From Dendrolimus kikuchii (taxonomy: Eukaryota; Arthropoda; Insecta; Lepidoptera; Lasiocampidae), in assembly GCA_019925095.2 (NCBI GenBank), contig CM034411.1, positions 10,550,001-10,614,000 on the forward strand: 64,000 nucleotides of DNA. The letters are read 5' to 3'. Numbering within the stretch: position 1 is the first letter of the stretch; the number at the start of each line of letters is the position of its first letter. Positions 1-12,600 of the stretch are shown piece by piece. A program made the translations under genes and the position numbers. The notes beneath the pieces are model-generated. The model made no database searches and was not told the origin of the DNA. It worked only from the letters and a program-made list of their open reading frames with translations.

Positions 1-31
1 GCGTGAAGTTATGTATGTATGTATGTATGTA
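1..31 (+). mobile_element. 3' end of an RTE-type LINE (last codons plus TATG tail)
   Basis: The first six bases read GCG TGA, which are the last alanine codon and stop of the RTE reverse-transcriptase ORF seen at 30363-30797. They are followed by AAGTT and then (ATGT)n, exactly as at the 3' end of that copy. The rest of the element lies upstream of the window. The stretch 32-389 is AT-rich intron with no further feature seen. Confidence 0.75.
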
Positions 32-389
32 AATCAATTAAAATATTTAATTTGAAGAGAAATCAAGTCTACATTTTTGACTTAGACATGACATCTAAAA
101 TTATCTGTTATAGCAAATTACAATTAAATATTTACAGTAAAACGTTGCTTGAAACTAACTGCGGTTATCTATATCCTACCGAAAGAGAAGAAAATATTGT
201 TTGAAGTATTAAAAAAAAATTGCTTGATCTTGGCTAAATAAAGAAACTTTTCGAATACACATTTTGAAAACAAGACAAAACGTTTTATTTCAGTGCATAC
301 TATAATTTGAATCTTTTCTTACTTATGATTACTTGTAGTCGTAAATGATAATATGCATACAATTATGAATTGTTAAATTTCTCCAACAG

Positions 390-626
390 GTTTCAGGTGA
401 ACCGATGCCAGAGACCAAATGGTTCTTGGCCAAGAAGGAGGTCAAGTCCAGTGGCGACATGAAAGTCCAACACTCAGACTATAACACGAAATTGAACTGC
501 AAATCTGCGACGAGGTCTGACAGTGGCAGATACACTGTCACCGCCGAGAATATCAATGGAAAGGACGTGGCGGAGGTCGAAGTTATTGTGCTCAGTGTGC
601 CAACGCCGCCTGGCGGACCTCTTAAG
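390..626 (+). CDS. bt: bt exon 1: C-terminal part of an Ig domain and start of FN3
   Basis: Phase 0 to phase 0. Begins [11 protein letters not shown], the middle of a titin-type Ig, includes the [17 protein letters not shown] strand and ends [10 protein letters not shown], the FN3 opening. A second AG lies 7 bases downstream of the chosen acceptor but breaks the frame. The 1,885-bp intron that follows holds a TTAA-ended repeat, a Helitron-like element and one copy of retroposon A. Confidence 0.9.
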
Positions 627-3600
627 GTTTGTTACGTTTCTTACACATACAAAAATAGCCCTTATAAATATTTCCTAATTATTCTATTACTGGATTATAT
701 TTACTTGTACGCATTTTATAATGCGTAAAAGTAAATGAGTAAATAAGGATGAACAGTAGGATATAGAAACTCGATACTTAATTGGTCTGTATGTCTTTGT
801 ACTGGTGAGCTGCGGGATGCTTTAAAAATTATTGAGTCATGGGCCATACCTAGGGAGGTACCTAGCCTACCTACTTACCTTCTTTTAGAACATTTTTTAT
901 ATATTTAACCCTCTAAAAGGAAACCACCACAAATATGTGGCCGAACTGTCACACATGCTAATTGAGAAGCACCACAAATTTATGGTCAAATACAGATAAT
1001 TGAAACTAACGTTGAACTGATGCTTTCTCCCTCTACCTACATCGAATTTGTATTAGAGTAAAAGAGACGATATAATTCTCTTGTTTTTGGCGTGGCAATT
1101 TCGATGGCAAGTGGCCGATTATGGACAAAAATAATATTAAATTTGGCCCCCTTTAAGGTTTAAGTACATTTTAGATTGTATGTTCCATTTATTTTTGTTA
1201 TCTATAATATCATAGAATTCTAAGCGTGCCGTGTCTGTACATTGAAGCTTAAAAAAAACATCTGGAATAGACTATAAAGGATAAAGAACACGATGTATAT
1301 ATTTTTTTATTTCTTGTCCTTTAGTCGTTTTGTCTGTTTGATCGGGATTTACGTAAAAACTACTGGGCTGATTTCGATACGGTTTTCGCTGGTCGACAGC
1401 AAATCTTTAGATTTAAACTATTTGCTACTTTTTATCCCGGGAAACCCGCGGTAATTTTTCTGGAAATGATTTAAAATGGCCAGATAAAAAAATCGAATTT
1501 CAATGTGATTTTTTACTGATCGATAGCACATTTAATATTATAAAAAGTGTGATATTTTTTATCCCGGGAATTTTCCCGAGAGCGGTTTGAGATTATTCGA
1601 AGGCATAAAAATTTGCTTATTCCGACACAGTTTCCGCTAAAACGATAGCTTACATTCTCTTTTTAAATGTTGCGATTCTTTGTGTCCCGGGTATCCCGGC
1701 AGAATTTCAAGTCAAGCGTATACGATGTAAATATTAAAACTAATCAAAAGGTTTTACATGTCTAAAAAATCTTCTTAGACATAATAGAAAATGAAACAAC
1801 TTTGATATAAGTCGTTTTAAACTTTGTTGTCAAAGAGTTAAACATGTGACTTAGTTTGAAAAGATAACATGTGTTCGCGGAACGTTAATTGAATCAACTT
1901 GAAAACTGGCGAACCTTTTCATACCACGAGTGTACACAAAATAGTTACATATAAAAATCCAAAAAACTGGTCATGCACAAACACGCGTTTAACCCTAAAA
2001 AGAGTTTACTTTTAGCAAACCTATGAGTCTAGCGAGAGGGCGGAAACAAACGGCAGGGTTGTACACTAAATTTTTTTATTGCAGGAGTTCAGCAGACAGG
2101 CAGACGGCCCACTGGATGGAAAGCGGTTACCATCGCCTATGGACATTTGCAACACCAAAGTTGCTACAAATGCGCTGCTGCTCTCTTTAGGGAGACTGGA
2201 ACCTGGTCACTAATGCCGGAACACAACACAAGGTTGTTATGGCGGCATACTCTAGACCAGGGGTGGTCGCCATCCAGTCGAGCCAATACTCTACCACCTG
2301 GCTGTTGGTTGTTTAGTCGCCTCTTACGACAGGCCGCCGGGCCGCAGGAAATTGTATTCTTTCTCCGTTCCTGCACGGATAAGTTTTAGTTAGAGTATTT
2401 TTTTAGGTTTCTTTAAGGATCATAAAGAAGCCTACAAACTTATTTCAACTCGATATGAATAGCACCGTATATATACAAGTACAGGTGCTTATACTTATTT
2501 GATTACGGCAGGTGTCCGATGTGCACGCGAACGGCGCAACGCTGTCGTGGAGGCCGCCGGCGGACGACGGCGGGCAGCCCGTCGAGAAGTACGTGGTGGA
2601 GCGCATGGACGAGGCCACCGGCCGATGGGTGAACGCCGGCGAGACCGACGGCCCGGTCACCAGCCTGGCGGTGGACGGCCTGCAGCCCGGACACAAGTAC
2701 AAGTTCAGGGTCAGCGCTGTCAACAGGTAACTCACTTGCAGTCATCTATAATTCTATAATCTATTTATTAATACGTGAAGCAAAAACTTTGTACCCCTTT
2801 TTAGGAAAATTGCGCGGATGGAGGAGTATGAAATTTCGCACACTTCTAATATATAAAAATGAATCGTAGAAATGTATGCACGCGCATAACTTGAGAACAA
2901 CTTCACCGATTTTGATGAATTATTTTATGTGTGTTTGAGTGGGTCCCCGGATGATTTAGACTCACAATTGGAACCGGTAGATGGCGCTGAGATCGTGTCC
3001 TAGATTTTTACTTTTCCAGGGCAGGACAACGTCTGCCGGGACAGCTAGTAGTTTATATAGAGAAGAAGTGCAGAATGCTAATATTTTTTTGAAGTGAATA
3101 TATAGTATATAGAAGATATAGACGGGGTGTCTTAGGATTTTCTTTTATTTCTGTCACGAAAAAGCGTTACGGCCGCGTGGAGGAGCGGCATAAATTTAGA
3201 TTAGACGTGGTGAGAGGCAGCATAATTTTAGAGTATACTATGGATGAGTTTTTGGTCCCGGACTGAATTCTGTTTTTAATTATGAATAAAAAATACCTTG
3301 CACACACTACAATGTATTTGACACACACGCGCATATATACTCTTTTGTTTATTGTTAAAGTCAAGCTAACAGTGTAGCCTTGGCGAAATCTGTGATTATA
3401 GAAGTATAGTCTTTGACAACAGAACCTTAATAATGTTCAAATTTATAATTTAACCTAATTTTTATGGTCGATTTTCGACCACGGGCAGCCACTAGTCTAT
3501 AATATTGTAAAATTCTAAACATGCCGTGTCTGTACATTGTATCTATTAAAAAAAAAAACAACTGGAATAGGCTATATCATAAACAATGGAGAACACGACG

Positions 3601-6600
3601 TATTTTTTTTAGATTTCTTGTCTGTTTGTTCGGGATTTACGTAAAAACTTCTGGGCCGATTTCGATGCTGTTTTCGCTGATCGACATCAAATTGTTAGAC
3701 TTAAAATCTGCGCTACTTTTTATTCTTGGAATCCTGCGGGATTTTTTCTGGGAATTATTTAAAATGGCCAGTTTAAAAAAAATGTAATACCAAAGTAATT
3801 TTTTCACTGATCGATAGCAAAGTTTATGCAATAAAATGTGTGATATTTTGATCCCGGGAATCCTGCGGGAATTTTCCCAGGACCGGTTTATAGTTGTTCG
3901 GGTGCATAAAAATTAGCTTATTCACAAATAAAAATTAGTATATACACAGTTTTCACTAAAGCGATACCTAAGTTTCTTTTTTAAATTATGTGTTCCGGGA
4001 ATCCCGCAGGAATTTCAAGTCAAGCGTGGATGAAGTCTCGGGCATATCCTAGTATACTATACTGTCTGCAAACTGCAAAAGAATCGTTTACGCTTATACG
4101 ACCACATTTTAAGGCGACTGGTTAATTATTTGGGGAACAAAAGTCTAGCCATGCCGCCTCCGCCAGGTCCCGATTGAAGGGTAAGGCCCAAGAAATGCTG
4201 GCTTGACGTTGTGAAGAATCACATATGTACCAATGGTCTTAGAACGGGGGATGCTGAAGACCACGCGAAGTGGAGAAGATAAAGTAGAAAAACGGAATCT
4301 GAGCACGCAACCGGGATTTAACGATCGGATCATTATGATGATGATGAGTCTCCCTAAACAAGACCATCCAATTTTAACTCCCTCGATGCCCGTGATTCGC
4401 TTTGTCAATCGAAAAATTAGACAGGAAAATTGTAGTATTATTCAGACTTCGCTACAGACATATTCCTAAAAACAATTTCAAATATTTAATGAAGGTTTCT
4501 AATTCACTTAATTTACATTGATGATCAAAAAATTGAAGATGTTCATCACATTTTGGCGGAGTGTGTATTTGGGAATAGAATTCTGTGTTCTCCATTTTCT
4601 TGTGGAAGCTAGAGTGCCAGCTCAGTTATTATTTCTGTATGTAGTCTAAATGTGTATAATTTACTTATAATATTGGATGTAGTGACATTATCCAAAAATG
4701 ACAAAACCTCGTTTAAAACAAGAAAGATTTAAGAAATCGTAACTGATGAAATGTTTGAACAATATCATTGGTCGTCTGCGGTTGGGTGTTCTACAGTTCC
4801 TCGACAATAGGTAATCGTCCACTGTATGTGAGACTTGATCTTTCATATCATACTTATTAATATGCTAATTGTAGGATACGCCCCAACCCAGTTTTTGAAG
4901 TGAAACTTCTTTAGAATCGTTGTGATTTGAAACTCGATGAAACGAAAAAGCGACACTAAAACGAGATAAACACATAAATCTACAGGACTAAGCTTGCGAG
5001 AGAATGAGATAGAATACATTATATTTAATAATTTAAACACATGCTCATACAGACAAAGTTGAAAATGTTTTGAAGTTTTTCATTAATAACGATATAATAT
5101 TTGAAATGTGACGTCACGAAATTTAGAATCCCTCCCACTCCTTGTCACACTTTGTTTCACTTTTACTGCGTCTGAACTGCACACGCACATTTTTTTTTCG
5201 AAGCTCTTATAAGTTGTATATTAGTTCGTTCTTTTGGCAATGCTCAATGCATTAAATGCATGATGCAGCATCCAATTAACTGGTTATCTGGTTTCATTAT
5301 GTATTTTCTTTAAACTTCTTTATTCTGATATAGATGCCGTATCATGTCACAAGTTTCATATCCCTCAGAAATCAGTGTTTTTAGCCTACCTTCTCAGATA
5401 TTTTAAGTATCTTATCCCTCACTCTTCGTTCTCCTCATTACATTTAGTAAACACGTTGGAAACTTTTTAATTATAACCAATGTTTGTTTATAACAGACAA
5501 GGCCGCTCGGAACCACTTACAACTCCTCATTCCACGGAAGCCAAGAATCCATTCGATGTCGCCGGCAAACCAGGCACTCCCAAGATCAAAGATTTCGACA
5601 AAGACTTTGTGGAATTGGAATGGACCAGACCAGAGACCGATGGTGGGGCGCCTATCAGTGGTTATGTCATCGAGAAGAAGGATAGGTTCTCGCCTGATTG
5701 GGAGGAATGTGCACAGGTGAGGGAGATGTTTTAGATCAGACACTCATTCATATTTATAATATGTAAATGTTCCATATCAGGTCATTTGGTGTCAACCGAT
5801 TGTCATAAAATTGAATGTACACATACCATGTACATTCAATTATGGGGCTAAACGTAGGATATTTAATACTCCGGAGGATGTTACCCCATTCAATATTTGA
5901 CAAAATATACGGGTACGCGGTACCGGGATCGCGTACATAATCGCGTAACTGTGACAATAAACAATAACAGATAGAAGATCTGAATCTTCGAACTGCTATT
6001 GTTACACTGTCATTCTATCTACGATATCCCCCCGAATATCTTTCCGTCTATACCCCCATTTCTTTTGTTCTGTCCTTTTCTTCTCTTCAGCTTCAAACTT
6101 CCTTACCTGATTCAAATATCTTGCATTATTTATGACAAATACATAGAAAAAAATCCGATTAGATATATTTACAGATAAACCTAAAACTTTTATGTTGCCA
6201 TTTCATGCTCTCAAGTTTAAGTACATTTTTTTGGTTTTATAAAAGCTTGCTTTCCAGATGATCCAATAAATCTTTCTGAATAATTATGCTGTATAAATTA
6301 TTTGTTAATGGAAACAACATTTCAAAATCAAAAAAGTGTAATTTATGACTTAAATAAAAATTTTGGTTACAGATCGAAGGCGACGTGACATCAGGAAAAG
6401 TACCAGATCTTATCGAAGGCAATACTTATGAATTCCGCGTTCGCGCAGTCAACAAAGCCGGCAAGGGCATTCCAAGTGACGGAACTGGTCCACACTTGGC
6501 TAGGCCAAAGAACCTTCCACCCAAAATCGATAGAAACTTCATGTTTGACATCAAGGTGAAAGTGGGACAAAACTTTGAACTGGACGTCCCAGTTGTCGGC

Positions 6601-9600
6601 GAGCCTATTCCAACGAAGGAATGGCTTCACGGTGACAACATGATCATCAACACTGACAGGATCAAGATCGTTAATGATGACCACAGCACTAAGATTAAAG
6701 TCATTGACGCTAAGAGACAAGACACTGGCTCTTACACACTTAAAGCTAAGAATATCAATGGAACTGATACTGCTACGGTTAAAATCTTGGTAATGGATGT
6801 ACCGACACCACCTGAAGGACCTCTTAAGGCTAATGATATTACTAAGTCTGGTTGCACGTTACGCTGGAGGCCACCTAAAGATGATGGTGGTAGTGAAATT
6901 AGTCATTACGTTGTCGAAAAAATGGACCAAGAAAATATGCGCTGGATACCTGCTGGTGAAGTTCAAGCTTGCAGCATGAGGATCGATCATCTAATCGAAG
7001 GTCATGATTACAACTTCCGCGTGCGCGCTGTGAATAAACATGGTGAATCGCAACCGCTGGTCGGTCATGAACCAATTACCGCTAAAGACCCATACGGTAC
7101 ACCAGACAAACCTGGTACTCCAGTCGTCAAGGACTGGGATAAGGATCATATGGATATCGAATGGGTTCCACCAAAGAAAGATGGTGGATCGCCAATTACT
7201 GGATACGTTATTGAAGCTAAAAAGAAGTACGGCCCATGGGAAGTCGCAGCTACAGTACCAGGAAATCAGACTACAGCTACTGTTCCTGGTCTTCAGGAAG
7301 GAGAGGAGTATGAATTCAGAGTAATCGCTGTAAACAAGGCTGGAAATGGTGAGCCCAGTGACGCTTCCACTCCTCAAGTGGCTAAGGCTAGATTCTGTGC
7401 TCCAACATTCGACAAGATGCTCCTTGCTGATAAGACAGTTAAAGCAGGACAAAGAATTCAATACGAAATACCTATTGAAGCCTCACCTAAGCCGACTGTT
7501 GAATGGCAAATCAATGGCAAAGTTGTTCAACCATCTGATAGGATTGATATTCAAATCCTTCATAACAGGGTTATATTAGACATTCCATTCTCCGTTCGTA
7601 GTGATGGAGGTATATACAAATTGACCCTCAAGAACGACCTTGGTGTCTGCTCAGCTTCAGCCAATGTTACAGTCCTTGATAAACCTTCAAGACCAGAAAA
7701 ACCCTTGGTTGTTTCGGATATTACAAAGGAATCATGCTCACTCTCATGGAAGGTACCACTCGACGATGGTGGTTCACCAATTTTGCACTACATTATCGAA
7801 AAAATGGATCTCACACGTGGCACTTGGGCCGATGCTGGTATGAGCACTTACCTATCCCACCAAGTCACTAGACTTATTCATAAGAAGGAATATCTATTCA
7901 GAGTAAGCGCTGTTAATGCTATTGGCCAGTCAGAACCTCTTGAATTAGACCGAGCTATTGTAGCCAAGAATGAATTTGATGAACCGTCTGCACCTGGAAA
8001 GCCAGAGGCAACAGACTGGAGCAAGGATCACGTGGACTTGCAATGGACTCCGCCCAAATCCGATGGTGGTTCACCAATTACAGGGTACATCATTCAGAAG
8101 AAAGAAAAGGGAAGTCCATACTGGATTAACGCCGTACATGTACCGCCAAGTAAAAACAAGGCAACAGTTCCTGATCTTATTGAAGGCCAAGATTACGAAT
8201 TCAGGGTGATTGCAGTTAATCAAGCCGGTCAATCAGAACCCAGTGAGCCTTCTGATATCATTACGGCTAAAGACAGGTTCGTTGCACCGAAAATACTTAC
8301 GCCTCTTAAGGAGATCCGTATTAAGGCTGGACTTATCTTCCATTTGGATGTGGACTTCATTGGTGAACCCACTCCTGAAGTTACTTGGACTTGCGATGGA
8401 AGGCCAGTGGTTGCTAATGAGAGAACAACTGTTACATCTGTTGGCTATCACACAATTATTCACACTGTTAATTGCAAACGTTCAGACGCTGGAAAATATA
8501 ACTTGAAATTGAAGAATGATTCTGGCAGTGATGAAGGTAGTTTTGAGTTGATTGTACTTGATGTACCTGGAGCGCCACAGCCTCCATTCGAATATGAAGA
8601 AATTACTGCTCAATCAGTTACATTATCATGGAAACCACCCAAAGATAATGGCGGCAGTGAATTAACAGCTTACGTCATTGAGAAACGGGACTTGACTCAC
8701 GGAGGTGGTTGGGTACCAGCTGTTACTTATGTCAATCCAAAATACAACCACGCTACTGTGCCTCGCCTCACTGAAGGAACTAAATATGAGTTCAGAGTAT
8801 TCGCTGAAAACTTACAAGGCAGATCCGAACCTTTGGTGACTGAAAAACCAGTAGTAGCAAAGAACCAATACACAGTTCCTGGAAAACCAGGCAAACCAGA
8901 GCTGGTTAATGCCGACAAAGATCATATTAAGATCAAGTGGTCTTCGCCTATTTCCAATGGTGGGTCTAACATCTTAGGATATGATGTTGAGAGGCGAGAC
9001 AAAGCTACTGGTCGCTGGATTAAACTAAACAAAGATCCCGTCAGGTTCAATGAATATGAAGATGATAGGGTTCAAGAAGGTCACCAATACGAATATAGAG
9101 TATCGGCTGTTAACGCCGCAGGACCTGGCCAACCATCTGACCCGTCTAACGTGATTATCGCTAAGCCAATGAAGGAGAAGCCCAAGCTGTCTCTAGATCA
9201 TCTTATTGGAAAGAAGATCAAGGTTCGCGCTGGTGAACCGATTAATATTAACATTCCAATCGCCGGTGCACCGACACCTACAATTTCCTGGACCAAGGGT
9301 TCGGTACCATTGGTACCTTCTCATAGACTATCAGCCGAAACAAAGAACGATGAAACTAAACTTTCTATCGAGAAATCTGTAAGAGAAGATGCTGGTAAAT
9401 ACACGATCACAGCATCTAACGAACATGGCAAAGATTCCGCTGATATTGAAGTGATCGTTGTCGACAAACCTGGTGTACCTAAGGGACCACTTATGTGCAC
9501 TCCTGTTACTCACGACGCTATGAGCCTGACTTGGCAGCCTCCCACTGACGATGGTGGTAGCGAAATCACAGGCTATGTCGTCGAAGTTGCTGAGTTTGGA

Positions 9601-12600
9601 ATTAATGACTGGCGAACTGTCGCTGGCTTCTGCCCTAAATGCTCGTTCACTGTTAAAAACTTAACTGAAGGCAAAAAATACGTATTCAGAGTACGAGCTG
9701 AGAACTTGTACGGTGTATCAGATCCATTAGAGAGCAAACCCATTGTTGCCAAGTCGCCCTTCGATCCACCAGACGCGCCAGACACACCAAAGATTACTGG
9801 CTACAGCTCGAACAGCTGTTCATTGGAATGGCAGCCACCGGCCAATTGCGGAGGCAAGCCAATCACTGGCTACTACGTCGAGAAGAGAGAACGTGGTGGC
9901 GAATGGATAAAGGTGAATAATTATCCTACACCAAACACTTGTTACACCGTTTCAGACTTACGTGAAGGAAACAAATACGAATTTAGAGTGATCGCTGTAA
10001 ATGAGGCAGGACCTGGTAAACCTAGCAAACCCACCGAACCAATCACAGCCCAGACACAGCGCCTTAAACCAAGTGCGCCGGAAGCACCTAAACCAGATCG
10101 CGTCACTAAAGACTCTGTTACGTTATCCTGGCGTCCGCCAAAGAACGACGGTGGTTCCAAAATCAAAGGATACATTGTCCAACAAAAGGGCAAAGGCGAT
10201 AAAGACTGGAAGGATGTCAACGATGTTCCTGTCCCCAGCCTTGTGCATACAGTACCCAATCTCAAAGAAGGCGAAGAATACCAGTTCAGAGTGGTTGCGG
10301 TCAACGATGTCGGACGATCGGACCCAAGCAAGCCAACTGGAGATATCATTATTGCCGAACAGCCAAACAAACCTTGCATGGATCTCGGTGGAGTCAGAGA
10401 TATTACTGTACGCGCTGGAGAAGACTTCTCCATTCACGTACCTTACACTGGCTTCCCACAACCAACAGCATCATGGTTTGCTGACGACAATTTGTTGGAC
10501 GTGGAAGGCGATTCAAGAATATTCCAAAAGATTACTCCAGAATCTGCATCGTTGGTGGTCAAGAACGCTAAACGTTCTGATGGTGGACAATACAGATTAC
10601 AACTTCGCAATCCTTCAGGATACGACACGGCAACAATCAACGTCCGTGTCCTTGATAGACCAAGCAAACCCGAGAATCTTCGTGCTGATGAATTTGAGGG
10701 CGAAGCTCTTACATTATACTGGAACCCACCGAAAGATAACGGCGGTGGTGAAATCACAAACTACGTCGTTGAGAAACGTGAATCTCGCTCTCAAACATGG
10801 ACCAAGGTTTCAGGATACGTTACCACTCCGTTCTTGCGCGTCAAGAACTTGACCGTTGGCAGGGACTATGAATTCCGCGTTATGGCTGAGAATCAATACG
10901 GTCAATCTGATCCAGCACAGACGACAGAGCCAATTAAAGCCAGGCATCCGTTCGATCCGCCAGGCCCGCCTGGAGTGCCGAGATCGGTGGAAACCACAGA
11001 ATCTTCTATTACAATTACATGGTCGAAGCCACGACATGACGGTGGTTCTCCAATCACTGGATACATTGTTGAGAAAAGGTTGATTACTGAAGATAAATGG
11101 ACGAAGGCGTCCCATGCTCACATTCCAGACACAACTTATAAGGTTACAGGGTTGATAGAGAACCATGAATATGAATTCCGTGTATCAGCAATTAACGCTG
11201 CAGGCCAAGGACCATGGTCGCAAAGTTCTGATGCCATCAGGGCTTGCGCACCTCCTAACTCGCCCAAAATCACGAGTGACCTTAGCCTTAGGGATATCAC
11301 AGTTATCGCTGGAGAGGAAATCAAGATTACCGTTCCATTCACTGGCAATCCCAGGCCAAAGGTTAGTATTTTGGTAACTTGCTGGTTATACATACATCAA
11401 ATATCACTTTAAAAATTCTTAAATGTCAAAAATATTTTCTTTATTCAGGTATCATGGATAGTGAACAATGACGAAGTATTCCCCGATAATCGTATTCGTT
11501 TCGTTACATCAGACGTAAACACTGTCTTCTTTAACTCATGCGCAAAGCGATCTGACACTGGTTCTTATACCGTACAGCTGATTAACAGCGAAGGCTCAGA
11601 TAGCGGTACTTGCAGGGTAAGTACTTTTTTAATATTACTTCAATAATATCTGAATTCATTTCTCTGTCACGTTGTCTATGACATTTGTATCATATACAGT
11701 TTTCTAATAATATTTAATCTTGATTTTTTGTATAACGATCTCTATTTTCTTATACGACTCAGCTTGCCGGAAGTTTAAGATAGATTTACAAAGTATGAAA
11801 ATTTTATTTCGTTTCTTACAATACAATTTTTTTACAATATCTAGTGTAAATTGGTTCCCAAATTAAAAGCGACAGTAAAAGCCAATTTCATTAAAATACT
11901 ACAGGCCAAGTATTATTTTGAAAGCAAACAAATTATCCAAAATATATCTATGATTATAAAAGAGTTCCCGTGAGATACAAGGTCGCGCGAAAAGTTTTAG
12001 TAGTCTGCAAATTCGAATCTAAAGTGTTTGAAAAATCTCCTTATATACTAACTACTACTTTGTGTTTTTTAGGTATTAGTAGTAGACAAACCATCACCGC
12101 CAGTTGGACCTTTGGACGCTTACGATATCACACCAGACACTTGCACCTTGTCATGGAAACCACCGCTAGATGATGGTGGCTCACCAATCACCAACTACGT
12201 GGTTGAGAAGATGGATAACAATGGCGTAAGTTTACATTAGTTTTTTCAAGTTTTAAGACTTGAGGTTCTAGAGTTGGGGCGTATAAATATTTCGCCGTTT
12301 TCACTTGGATATTAATTAAATACGCTCCGCGGGTATTGACTGTTGTAGTATGGAATAACAAAATTTAGCATAGAGTATTTGCAAACGTCAACTGTCAGAT
12401 GTCATGTCTACACTTGACAGTTTTCATATGAGGTGACACGTTTTTTGAAAAATATTAAAGACAGTTTACAGGTAACTTAAAACGAAATCCACGAATTTTA
12501 AAGTAGAAAACAATACATACAAATATTTTCTGTTTTCGGAAACTGACTTGGAATACTTGCAATGTGTTTTGGCTTTTGAAAAATCATGTTAACAATTTCA

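Noticed and set aside
390..403. Alternative acceptor for exon 1 at 396/397
   Set aside because: It shifts the start by seven bases and would lose the VSGEP residues that fit the Ig pattern; only the 389/390 border gives a phase-0 exon of 79 codons.
4145..4469. ORFs on both strands around 4.2-4.4 kb
   Set aside because: They cover a decayed LINE end; the recognisable residues are spread over different frames with stops between.
6391..11393. Many minus-strand and shifted-frame ORFs of 60-283 codons across the large exon
   Set aside because: They are shadows of the 1,663-codon bt exon, which has clear FN3/Ig content in one frame.
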